Below the pieces are notes generated by a model. It was not told where the DNA came from and searched no databases. It worked only from the letters and a program-made list of their open reading frames with translations. Shown here in pieces: positions 23,252 through 30,334 of a DNA stretch of 38,528 nt; within the stretch, counting starts at the first letter, position 1; each line of letters begins with the position of its first letter. Both the position numbers and the translations under genes were made by a program. Source of the DNA: an uncultured Collinsella sp. (GTDB lineage Bacteria; Actinomycetota; Coriobacteriia; Coriobacteriales; Coriobacteriaceae); the NCBI GenBank assembly GCA_902491765.1, contig CABUIY010000018.1:1-38528 (forward strand), written 5' to 3'.

Positions 23252-23590
23252 ATGGCAACCAAAGAAGAAATCTCGATGGTTGGATTCGAGATCGTCGCAT
23301 ACGCAGGTGACGCCCAGACCGATCTGCTTGCAGCGCTCGATGCTGCTCGCGAGGGTGACTTTGAGAAGGCCGAACAGCTGCACAAGGATGCCAGCGATGC
23401 GCTCATCGGTGCCCACGACACGCAGACCAAACTGCTTTCGCAGGAGGCCGGCGGTGGCGAGATGGAAATGACCTTCATCATGGCTCACGCTCAGGACACC
23501 CTCATGACCACTATGATCCTGGAGAAGCAGACCCGCTTTACCATCGATGCCTACAAGCGCATCGCCGAGCTCGAGGCCAAGCTCGCCTAA
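23252..23590 (+). CDS. lacF: PTS lactose/cellobiose-type EIIA component
   Basis: A 112-aa cytoplasmic protein passing phosphate from HPr to EIIB. It has the all-helical lactose EIIA fold: MVGFEIVAYAGDAQTDLLAAL, helix 2 EGDFEKAEQL, and the active site His79 in FIMAHAQDTLMTT. The length is typical. AAAGGA lies seven bases before the ATG. It is the only EIIA gene in a window with four EIICB genes and has its own terminator, so it probably serves several permeases. It stands apart from every EIICB gene, unlike classical lacFE operons. Confidence 0.95.
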   Translation: MATKEEISMVGFEIVAYAGDAQTDLLAALDAAREGDFEKAEQLHKDASDALIGAHDTQTKLLSQEAGGGEMEMTFIMAHAQDTLMTTMILEKQTRFTIDAYKRIAELEAKLA

Positions 23591-23617
23591 CGAGCCCTCA
23601 CAACCAAGTCCCCTTCC

Positions 23618-23651
23618 AAAAGCTCTGCCGCTACCCGCGGCAGGGCTTTTT
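23618..23651 (+). terminator. Terminator of lacF
   Basis: The stem GCTCTGCCGC/GCGGCAGGGC (23622-23631 with 23637-23646) is extended by A/T pairs, and TTTTT ends at 23651. Confidence 0.9.
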
Positions 23652-23665
23652 CTGTCCTCCTCCAA

Positions 23666-23787
23666 GTTGCGGTGAAATGGGGACTGAATAGGGGCCGGCG
23701 GGCGCAAAACAACCCCTATTCCACCGCAACTCATCCCGAGACAGTCATTGGGGACGTTCTTAAACGACTAGTCGTTGGGGGCAGTCT
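23666..23787. repeat. Composite palindromic intergenic DNA with GGGGAC boxes
   Basis: GTTGCGGTG (23666-23674) and GAATAGGGG (23686-23694), split by an 11-nt insertion carrying ATGGGGACT, are together the inverse of the continuous 18-mer at 23713-23730. A perfect 14-bp palindrome AACGACTAGTCGTT (23763-23776) follows a GGGGACGTTC box. It has no coding potential and looks like a decayed dispersed palindromic element. Confidence 0.5.
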
Positions 23788-23875
23788 TGGAGCTTCTGCA
23801 CGCCCTCCCGTTCGGTTTTTCGATGGGTGGGTATACTTCCATCCGCAATGCAGGCCGGAATGAGGAGGTGTCCAA

Positions 23876-24889
23876 ATGCCGGACAACGGATTGATTCAAA
23901 AGACAGATGCGCACGAGATGGCTCATGGGCGTCCTGTCCAGATAACCGAGCATACGACGGTAACCGAGCTGCAGCCCAGCCTGTCCGATGTCGTGTGCGC
24001 AAACAAAAAGCTGCAGATTGGCTTTATCGTTGCGCTCGTGGTACTGGCGCTGCTGTCGGGCTTTGTAGCTCGTCCGCATTTCGCCGATACCAAGACTTGG
24101 GACTCCACCATCGAGGTCATCGATCAAAAGAAGGGCAACGTTTTGGCGCTCACGACCTCGTGCGTCGCCCTATCTGCGGGTATAACTGCGCTGCCGGGCG
24201 ATACGGGAACGCCAGTTGCCGAGCAGCTCGCGCAGCTTTCGGGAAACTTGGGTATCGTGCTTGCCGTGCTCTACCTCGAAAAATATCTGCTGACCATTTT
24301 ATGGTCGGTCGGGCTGGGCATCCTGATTCCGTTCTCGCTCGTACTCTTCGCGGTGTCGCTTGGCATTCACGGACGCTGGAGCACGAGCGCGGTCATTCGC
24401 CGCGTGGCAACGCGTGTGCTGGTGGTCGCCATAATTGGCATGGCGTTGGTGCCTGCAAGCGTTTGGGTGTCGCAGAAGGTCGACGAAACGTATCGCGTTA
24501 GCATCGAGGCGGCCGAGCAAAAGGCGGCCGACGCTGCGAGTGCGGCAGATAGCGATAGCTCCAAAACAAGCAAGAAAAAGACCGAGTCCGCAGAGTCCAA
24601 GAGCGTGCTCGAGCAGCTTGCCGACGGTGCCTCGGGCCTCGTCACGTCGGTGACCAGCGGCGCCAAGCAGATGACCGATGAAATTGTGCAGCAAGTGACC
24701 GATCTCATCGAAGGCGTCATTGTGATGATCGTGACCTCGTGCGTTATCCCGCTGCTGGTGCTCGCGGCGTTTCTATGGCTGGGACACACGCTACTGGGGA
24801 TTGATATTTCCGGCCCGGCGAACTATTTGACGGGCCGCTTTCTGAGTGCTCCGTCCAAGCACGCCAAGAAGAGCGTACGGTCTGAGTAA
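23876..24889 (+). CDS. Multispanning membrane protein of unknown function
   Basis: A 337-aa protein that I do not recognise. About 45 hydrophilic N-terminal residues are followed by hydrophobic spans near 47-66, 89-107 (weak), 124-141, 143-164 and 178-199. A charged Ala/Ser/Lys-rich stretch (about 205-245, coiled-coil-like, with SKTSKKKTESAESK) and an amphipathic segment follow, then a last span near 279-306 and a basic C terminus. There is no signal peptide, enzyme motif or transporter signature. The ribosome site GAGGAGGTG is excellent. It sits alone between the lacF and lacABXC transcription units, with terminators on both sides. Membrane stress or envelope roles are only guesses. Confidence 0.85.
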   Translation: MPDNGLIQKTDAHEMAHGRPVQITEHTTVTELQPSLSDVVCANKKLQIGFIVALVVLALLSGFVARPHFADTKTWDSTIEVIDQKKGNVLALTTSCVALSAGITALPGDTGTPVAEQLAQLSGNLGIVLAVLYLEKYLLTILWSVGLGILIPFSLVLFAVSLGIHGRWSTSAVIRRVATRVLVVAIIGMALVPASVWVSQKVDETYRVSIEAAEQKAADAASAADSDSSKTSKKKTESAESKSVLEQLADGASGLVTSVTSGAKQMTDEIVQQVTDLIEGVIVMIVTSCVIPLLVLAAFLWLGHTLLGIDISGPANYLTGRFLSAPSKHAKKSVRSE

Positions 24890-24923
24890 CTAAAACAGCT
24901 GTATATACCGGGATATACCGCCG

Positions 24924-24959
24924 AAGGGCGGCCGAGATGCGTTCTCGGCCGCCCTTTTT
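24924..24959 (+). terminator. Terminator of the membrane protein gene
   Basis: A perfect 14-bp stem AAGGGCGGCCGAGA (24924-24937) with its inverse at 24943-24956, then TTTTT. Confidence 0.95.
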
Positions 24960-25016
24960 GTTTGATGAATACGTGGCAGGCTAGGTTTTTCCCGATTCCA
25001 AACGGTCAGCAATCAT

Positions 25017-25104
25017 CCGTAAACGGTATTTGTTCAAAAAAGAACAAAGACAAACAAAAAATTGTTGCAGTCGGTGTTCGAATGTGTTCAAATAAACATG
25101 AACA
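25017..25104 (+). promoter_or_regulatory. lacABXC promoter region with CCGTAAACGG and TGTTC-type sites
   Basis: CCGTAAACGG (25017-25026) is a palindromic copy of the shared motif. TGTTCAAAAAAGAACA (25031-25046) is an inverted repeat of TGTTC. A possible promoter is TTGCAG (25065-25070), 17 bp, TCAAAT (25088-25093). Its -10 is covered by a TGTTC-N7-TTTGAA site on the minus strand (25087-25104), as at lacR and lacF. Confidence 0.55.
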
Positions 25105-25198
25105 GTGAAGAACCGCACATTCAGATGCCCGGACCTGAACGCGATTCAACACTTCCAAACAGAAACTACGCACCTGCGTATCTCTCAAGGAGGATGTC

Positions 25199-25627
25199 AT
25201 GAGGGTTGTAATCGCTTCCGATGCCGACGGTATGTCGATGAAGGAGTCCATCAAGGAGATGCTCATCGCCGACGGTCACGAGGTCGTCGACTATTCTGAG
25301 ACCCCTGCCGCGGACTTTGTCGATTCCGCGACCGCCGTTGCCAAGGACCTGCTGGAGCACAAGGATTCCCAGGGCTTCGCATTCGATAAGTACGGCGTCG
25401 GCTCCTATATGGCCGCCGTCAAGATTAAGGGCATGGTCGTCGCCAACATTTCCGACGAGCGTTCCGCTTACATGACCCGCGAGCACAACGGCTCGCGCAT
25501 GGTCACCATGGGCCCGGGCGTTGTGGGCACCGAGGTCGCCAAGAAGATCGCCCGCGAGTTCCTGCGCGCCCAGTACGCCGGCGGCCGTCACCAGATCCGT
25601 GTCGACATGCTCAACAAGATGGCCTAA
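25199..25627 (+). CDS. lacA: Galactose-6-phosphate isomerase, LacA subunit
   Basis: A 142-aa subunit of the heteromeric RpiB/LacAB-type isomerase that turns galactose-6-P into tagatose-6-P. The N terminus MRVVIASDADGMSMKESIKE and the GSRMVTMGPGVVG segment are typical. As is usual for LacA, the cysteine position of RpiB is replaced (GFAFDKYGVGSYM), so catalysis depends on LacB. AAGGAGG lies six bases before the ATG. It is the first gene of lacA-lacB-lacX-lacC. Confidence 0.95.
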   Translation: MRVVIASDADGMSMKESIKEMLIADGHEVVDYSETPAADFVDSATAVAKDLLEHKDSQGFAFDKYGVGSYMAAVKIKGMVVANISDERSAYMTREHNGSRMVTMGPGVVGTEVAKKIAREFLRAQYAGGRHQIRVDMLNKMA

Positions 25628-25690
25628 CGAGAGCCACCGAGAACTCGAACTTCTACCTCAACTTGTGAATTCAGACGAAAGGACGTTCTG

Positions 25691-26215
25691 ATGAAGAAGA
25701 CCATCGCAATCGGTTGCGACCATATCGTTACGGACGAGAAGATCTATCTGGCCGACCGCCTGGAGCAGGCTGGCTACAAGGTGCTCGACTGCGGCACCTA
25801 CAGCCACACCCGTACGCACTATCCCATCTACGGCAAGGCCGTGGGCGAGGCTGTTGCCAGCGGCAAGGCCGACTTTGGTGTGGCCCTGTGCGGCACCGGC
25901 ATCGGCATCACCAACGCCGTCAACAAGGTCCCCGGCGCCCGTTGCGCCCTGGTCCGCGACATGACCTCTGCCCTGTATGCCCGTCGTGAGCTCAACGCCA
26001 ACATCGTGGGCTTTGGTGGCAAGATCACCGGCGAGTTCCTGATGGCCGATATCATGCTTGCCTTCCTGGAGGAGCCCTACGAGAAGACTCCCGAGCACGA
26101 TGCCCTGATCGCCAAGATCGATGCCTGCAATAAGGCCGACGCCGAGGCTCAGGCTGACCCGCACTTCTTTGACGAGTTCCTCGAGAAGTGGGACCGCGGC
26201 GAGTATCACGACTAA
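25691..26215 (+). CDS. lacB: Galactose-6-phosphate isomerase, LacB subunit
   Basis: A 174-aa catalytic subunit. It keeps the RpiB-type active-site cysteine, Cys67 in ALCGTGIGITNAVNKVPG, together with the N-terminal IAIGCDHIVTDEKI and the REL-ANIVGFGGK segment. AAAGGA lies eight bases before the ATG, 63 bp after lacA. A perfect hairpin and a larger inverted repeat follow the stop codon before lacX. Confidence 0.96.
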   Translation: MKKTIAIGCDHIVTDEKIYLADRLEQAGYKVLDCGTYSHTRTHYPIYGKAVGEAVASGKADFGVALCGTGIGITNAVNKVPGARCALVRDMTSALYARRELNANIVGFGGKITGEFLMADIMLAFLEEPYEKTPEHDALIAKIDACNKADAEAQADPHFFDEFLEKWDRGEYHD

Positions 26216-26221
26216 TTAGGT

Positions 26222-26360
26222 TCCGGCGTTCTGCCGAACGCCGGACCGGTCGACGCTGCGCGGCGCTCAGGCACCCCATCTCGCCGCTCAAACCGTCGCT
26301 CGCGTACATGAAGTACGCGTCGCTCCTCTTTCGCGGCGACCTGGGGCACCTGAGCGCCGC
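26222..26360. repeat. Structured intergenic element between lacB and lacX
   Basis: A perfect 10-bp hairpin (TCCGGCGTTC, TGCC, GAACGCCGGA; 26222-26245) is followed by an inverted repeat with outer arms GCGGCGCTCAGG (26260-26271) and CCTGAGCGCCGC (26349-26360). The arms extend imperfectly to 28 nt and contain an inner GCGTAC/GTACGC hairpin. The flanks CGCTGCGCGG and CGCTCGCTGACGTTG recur around the element after lacC. The rest of the 376-bp gap up to 26591 shows nothing else but the lacX ribosome site. Confidence 0.7.
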
Positions 26361-26591
26361 TCGCTGACGTTGGGGGTACCTGCAGGGTTACCGCTGTTGT
26401 TGCGAAGCTTTCTGGTTCGGTAAGCTGCTCCGATAACACGTTTGCTTGCTGAGCTTGTGTGCTTCGTTTTGGTGGTACCCGGCATTCTGCAGCTTTTCAA
26501 TTGACGGCTCGCGTTTCTGTGAGGGGGCGCGGGCCGGTTTTCTATCAGCCCTATTGACTTGGCGGGCTGTCGTAAGAAAGGGAAGGCTCCT

Positions 26592-27473
26592 ATGGAGTTT
26601 GTTCTTGATAACGGTTCTATTCGCGTAGCACTGAGCACGGCGGGTGGGTCGTTCACTTCTATTGCGGCCAACGGCCGTGAGTACCTGTGGCAGGGTGACC
26701 CGGCGGTCTGGTCGGGCCAGGCACCCATTTGCTTCCCGATCTGCGGTGGCCTTCGTGACGGTTACGCAACGACCATGGGCGGCCGCGAGGTAAAGCTCGC
26801 CCGCCACGGCTTTGCGCGCAAACAGGAGTGGAAGCTCGAGGAACAGAGCGACAACATGGTTGCGCTGAGCCTAAGCTCTACCGACCATGCCGAGTTGCTC
26901 AAGCAGTACCCGTATCCGTTTAAGATCGTTGCTCGTTACACGATTGATTCGGAAAAGGTGGCCGTGTCGTACGAGGTGACCAATGAGGGCACCGAGGACA
27001 TGCCGTTCTTTGTGGGCGGTCACCCCGGCTTTAAGTGCCCGCTCGACGAGGGCGAGTCCTATGACGATTATGAGCTTCGTTTTGAGCAGCGTGAGGCCAC
27101 CGAGCTCTGTACTGCCGTTCCCTCGACGGGCCTGATTGATGTTGAGCATCGCAGCAAGAACCCCATGATCGGCCAGAACCTGCCGCTTACCCATGAACTC
27201 TTTGACTTCGCGGAGACCATCTTCGACGTGCTCGAGAGCCGCGTGGTTACGCTGACCAAGAAGACCGAGGACAAGGGCGTGCGCCTGACGTTCCCCGATA
27301 TGCCGTACCTGATTGTGTGGAGCAAGCCCGAGGGCGACTTTGTGGCCGTGGAACCGTGGGGCGGCCTGTCCACCTGCTCCGACGAGGACGATATTCTGGA
27401 GCACAAGCGCGGCTGCCTGGTGGCCAAGCCGGGGGAGACCGTCACCCGCGGCTTTGAGATCGAGATCCTTTAA
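26592..27473 (+). CDS. lacX: Aldose 1-epimerase-family protein, LacX-like
   Basis: A 293-aa protein of the galactose-mutarotase-like superfamily, matching LacX found in lac operons of lactococci. Seen: the ANGREYLWQGDPAVWSGQAP start, PICFPICGGLRD, RHGFARKQEW with a likely substrate histidine, FFVGGHPGFKCPL and FVAVEPWGGLSTC near the catalytic glutamate position. Its exact substrate is unproven; a mutarotase for a phosphorylated or free hexose is likely. The ATG at 26592 has GGGAAGG six bases upstream; a frame extension to 26559 lacks similarity. Second epimerase-type gene in the window. Confidence 0.85.
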   Translation: MEFVLDNGSIRVALSTAGGSFTSIAANGREYLWQGDPAVWSGQAPICFPICGGLRDGYATTMGGREVKLARHGFARKQEWKLEEQSDNMVALSLSSTDHAELLKQYPYPFKIVARYTIDSEKVAVSYEVTNEGTEDMPFFVGGHPGFKCPLDEGESYDDYELRFEQREATELCTAVPSTGLIDVEHRSKNPMIGQNLPLTHELFDFAETIFDVLESRVVTLTKKTEDKGVRLTFPDMPYLIVWSKPEGDFVAVEPWGGLSTCSDEDDILEHKRGCLVAKPGETVTRGFEIEIL

Positions 27474-27529
27474 CGAGCTATCGTATGTTTGGGGCTGCGC
27501 GTGTCGTGCCCCGGAAACAGGAGTTCAAT

Positions 27530-28465
27530 ATGATTCTGACCGTTACCATGAACCCGTCGATTGATACGCGCTATCAGCTCGATAAGCTGATCATCGACGA
27601 TGTTAACCGTGTGACGCCCGAAAAGACCGCTGGCGGCAAGGGCCTCAACGTGAGCCGTGTGCTGCTGCAGTTGGGCGACGATGTGCTCGCGACCGGTCTG
27701 CTCGGCGGTCACATGGGTGCCTATATGGCCGAGCTCATGGATGCCGATGGCGTCAAGAACGACTTTGTGCCCATCGCCGGTGAGACGCGCATCTGCCTGA
27801 ATATCCTGCACGAGGGCAACCAGACCGAGCTGCTGGAGAGCGGCCCGCAGATCGCCCCGGCCGAGCTCGAGGCCTTTACGGCCAAGTTCGCCGAGCTTGC
27901 AGCGAAGGCGGACGTTGTGACGCTTTCGGGCTCGCTGCCGCGCGGCGTCGATGCCGGCTACTATGCCGAGCTCGTCAAGATCGCTGAGGAGGCGGGCGCC
28001 AAGGTGCTGCTCGATACCTCGGGTGCATCGCTGGAGGCCGCGCTTGAGTCCGACGCTAAGCCTGAGCTCGTAAAGCCCAACCTGACCGAGATTAACGGCC
28101 TGCTGGGTACGTCCTTTACGACTGATGATGTCGATGCCCTGCGCGAGGCGCTCGCCGCCGATGGCCGCTTTGCCGGTATTCCCTGGGTTGTCGTCTCGAT
28201 GGGCGCTGCCGGTTCGGTGGGCTTCCATGAGGGTCGCGCGTTCCGCGCCAAGACGCCCGCGATTGCGGCTGTGAACGCGACGGGTTCCGGCGACTCGACC
28301 ATCGCCGGCTTTGCGCATGCCATTGCTGCCGGCGCCGACGACGTCACGGTGCTCAAGACCGCCAATACCTGCGGCAAGCTCAACGCCATGGATCCCAAGA
28401 CCGGGCATTTGGTTATGGACCGCTGGGACGAGATCTACAACAACGTTGAAGTAACGGAGCTTTAG
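27530..28465 (+). CDS. lacC: Tagatose-6-phosphate kinase (PfkB family)
   Basis: A 311-aa kinase making tagatose-1,6-bisphosphate. PfkB signatures are AGGKGLNVSRVLLQLG (34-49) and NATGSGDSTIAG (249-260) with catalytic Asp255. MNPSIDTRYQL is typical of the LacC/FruK branch. AGGAG lies seven bases before the ATG; the longer frame to 27485 has no site. It is last in the lacABXC unit, 56 bp after lacX. The product would be cleaved by the aldolase at 37023, since no lacD is in the operon. Confidence 0.93.
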   Translation: MILTVTMNPSIDTRYQLDKLIIDDVNRVTPEKTAGGKGLNVSRVLLQLGDDVLATGLLGGHMGAYMAELMDADGVKNDFVPIAGETRICLNILHEGNQTELLESGPQIAPAELEAFTAKFAELAAKADVVTLSGSLPRGVDAGYYAELVKIAEEAGAKVLLDTSGASLEAALESDAKPELVKPNLTEINGLLGTSFTTDDVDALREALAADGRFAGIPWVVVSMGAAGSVGFHEGRAFRAKTPAIAAVNATGSGDSTIAGFAHAIAAGADDVTVLKTANTCGKLNAMDPKTGHLVMDRWDEIYNNVEVTEL

Positions 28466-28466
28466 G

Positions 28467-28604
28467 GTTACGCGGTTTTACCAAACCGCGTAACGGCTCG
28501 GCGCTGCGCGGGCCGCATTTGGACAATCTGACGTTCAACTTCAAGGGCGCGACCAGAAGGTCAGCGCCCTTTCGTTTCACGTCACCTTGTCTCAAATGCG
28601 GCCC
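28467..28604 (+). terminator. Structured element and probable terminator after lacC
   Basis: A perfect 12-bp hairpin (GTTACGCGGTTT, TACC, AAACCGCGTAAC; 28467-28494) begins just after the lacC stop. Outer arms GGGCCGCATTTG (28510-28521) and CAAATGCGGCCC (28593-28604) enclose a terminator-like AAGGGCGC-GACC...GGTC-A-GCGCCCTT hairpin (28543-28571) before TTCGTTT. The flanks match those of the element after lacB. Confidence 0.7.
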
Positions 28605-28665
28605 GCTCGCTGCCGTTGCCAAAACATCGGCGTTGCCTTGCTTCGGGAATGCGGCAGATAGAGAC

Positions 28666-28699
28666 GTTCCTTTTTTGCCGGCAGTTTGGGACACTCCTT
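28666..28699 (+). repeat. Left copy of a 34-nt direct repeat flanking the ATPase gene
   Basis: It contains TGCCGGCAGTTTGG then GACACTCCTT (28676-28699). It matches 30175-30208 with one difference in the 24-nt core and a few in the preceding bases. Confidence 0.8.
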
Positions 28700-28722
28700 A
28701 CGGGGCAACCCCTCCACAGCGC

Positions 28723-30024
28723 CTATGCCAGCTTGTCGATTTGCCCAATCTCCCAGAGCGGAATATTGACGAGCGTGCCTTCGTCTCTATATGCCGCTAA
28801 CGATGTTCTCACGCAGCGCTCGAGCTTGAACTTCTCGCAGGCAATCCTCAGGCTCTTTGCTTTGAGATTCTCTGCCGCCTTGACCTCGAGCGGAAGCACG
28901 GTCCCCGCATGGTCGACGGCAAAGTCAGTCTCTGCATTGCCGGAGGAGGATGACCAATACGCGGGAGTATTGCCTTGGAGCAAAAGCTCCTGTGCGACGT
29001 ATTGCTCGGTCAGCGAGCCTTTGAACTCCGTAAAAACAGCGGGCCCGTTCAGAACAATGGCTGGCGTGAGGCCGGAGAGTGCTCCGAGGATGCCGGTGTC
29101 GATGCAGAACAGCTTGAAGCCCGAGAGATCCTCGTAGCTTGTGAGCGGTGCTCTTAGGGCGGAAACACGTGGTACCTTATGAACGATTCCATAGTCCATG
29201 AGCCACTGGAGGCTTTCCTCAAAATCGCGTGCGCGCGCCCCGGGACGAAGCGCGCCGTAGACGAACTTCCTGTTTTCCTTTGCGAGCTGGCCGGGAAGGG
29301 ATTTCCAAACCAGTCTCATGCGCTCGACGATGCGGGCTGGCGCATGCTTGCCAAAATCGGATTCATAAGCTTCGATGATTTGCTGCTGAAGCCTGCGGGC
29401 CTCGATGAAATCGTGGGAGGCGGCGAAAGCGGAGACAACTTCTGGCATGCCACCGACAACGAGGTATTCCTTGAGCAGGCGCTCGAGCTTTTCGGAAACA
29501 TTCGCCAGCAGGTCCATGTCTGCGGCAAGGATGGCATCTGCGAGCGGATCGCCATCGACGGCACGAACGAACTCGACAAACCCCATGGGGCGCATGGTAA
29601 GCTGGTCGATCTTGCCGACGGGGAACGACTCGTTTTCGCGTCGGAGCGCGAGCCCCATATAGGAGCCGGCTGCCATGATATGGTATTCCGGCGCCAGCTC
29701 GTTGAAGTATTTGAGCGAGGTGATGCCACGCGGTGCCTCTTGGATTTCGTCGAAGATGATGAGCGTGTCTGTCGGCGTTATGGTCTGGCCGCGCAGGAGC
29801 TCTATCTGGGAGATGATGCGTTTGGGGTCAAGGCTTCCGTCGAACAGCGAACGTGCGCCCGGTTCGAGCATAAAGTCAAAACGGATGACGTTTTGATACT
29901 GCTGGCCTGCGAATTCGTTGAGAAGCCAGGTTTTTCCCGTCTGGCGGGCCCCCTTAAGCAGGAGGGGCTTGCGGTTTGCCCTAGATTTCCAAGCGATGAG
30001 TTCGTCCATTAGCTGTCGCTGCAT
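28723..30024 (-). CDS. AAA-family ATPase with DUF4143 domain
   Basis: A 433-aa protein. The N-terminal ATPase has Walker A GARQTGKT (25-32) and Walker B TLIIFDEIQ (87-95), followed by a sensor-like MAAGSYMGLALR. The C-terminal DUF4143 part carries GSLTEQYVAQEL and a LPLEVKAAENLKAKSL segment that resembles the core of restriction-like nucleases. Such proteins are widespread and of uncertain role; many sit in mobile or defence-type DNA. It is unrelated to the sugar genes around it. It is bounded by direct repeats at 28666 and 30175, with 33-bp tandem repeats upstream. The ribosome site before the ATG at 30024 is weak. Confidence 0.9.
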   Translation of the reverse strand: MQRQLMDELIAWKSRANRKPLLLKGARQTGKTWLLNEFAGQQYQNVIRFDFMLEPGARSLFDGSLDPKRIISQIELLRGQTITPTDTLIIFDEIQEAPRGITSLKYFNELAPEYHIMAAGSYMGLALRRENESFPVGKIDQLTMRPMGFVEFVRAVDGDPLADAILAADMDLLANVSEKLERLLKEYLVVGGMPEVVSAFAASHDFIEARRLQQQIIEAYESDFGKHAPARIVERMRLVWKSLPGQLAKENRKFVYGALRPGARARDFEESLQWLMDYGIVHKVPRVSALRAPLTSYEDLSGFKLFCIDTGILGALSGLTPAIVLNGPAVFTEFKGSLTEQYVAQELLLQGNTPAYWSSSSGNAETDFAVDHAGTVLPLEVKAAENLKAKSLRIACEKFKLERCVRTSLAAYRDEGTLVNIPLWEIGQIDKLA

Positions 30025-30070
30025 ACTGCCCCCTAACGATCATGGTTAGTATAAGACCGTCTTGGTCTTT

Positions 30071-30157
30071 CCATCGAAAAATGTGGGAGTAAACCACGTT
30101 TTTCCATCGAATAATGTGGGAGGTAACCACGTTTTTCCATCGAATAATGTGGGGTTT
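30071..30157. repeat. Three 33-bp tandem repeats upstream of the ATPase gene
   Basis: Copies start at 30071, 30104 and 30137 with CCATCGAATAATGTGGG, then (in the first two) AGGTAACCACGTTTTT or a close variant. GTGG and CCAC inside each unit form a small inverted repeat. They lie in the promoter region of the minus-strand ATPase gene. They could be operators or iteron-like sites. The period is a multiple of three, but no convincing gene runs through them. Confidence 0.85.
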
Positions 30158-30174
30158 AGGTCGGCACCTGGGGC

Positions 30175-30208
30175 GCTCCTTCTCTGCCGGCAGTTTGGAA
30201 CACTCCTT
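30175..30208 (+). repeat. Right copy of the 34-nt direct repeat
   Basis: It contains TGCCGGCAGTTTGG then AACACTCCTT (30185-30208). It has the same orientation as the copy at 28666; together they bracket the ATPase gene and its tandem repeats (about 1.5 kb). Confidence 0.8.
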
Positions 30209-30240
30209 GTTTTGGTGCAAATTAGCTACCCTTGCATCAG

Positions 30241-30279
30241 AAAACGGCGCCCGCCGGCGATGTTGCCGGCGGGCGCCGT
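30241..30279 (-). terminator. Terminator of the galK-galT operon
   Basis: A perfect 15-bp stem (ACGGCGCCCGCCGGC at 30244-30258 with its inverse at 30265-30279) followed on the minus strand by TTTTCT. It lies 56 bp past the galT stop. Confidence 0.92.
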
Positions 30280-30334
30280 TGTCGTGTAGGTGGCTATGTC
30301 GTGGGGGCTGCCGTTGAGCGTCCGGGTCTGTGCT

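Noticed and set aside
29981..30220. A small minus-strand gene running through the 33-bp repeats (repeated residues HIIRWKNVV)
   Set aside because: Its periodicity follows from repeats whose length is divisible by three. It overlaps the ATPase start, contains a repeat-derived core and has no family match.
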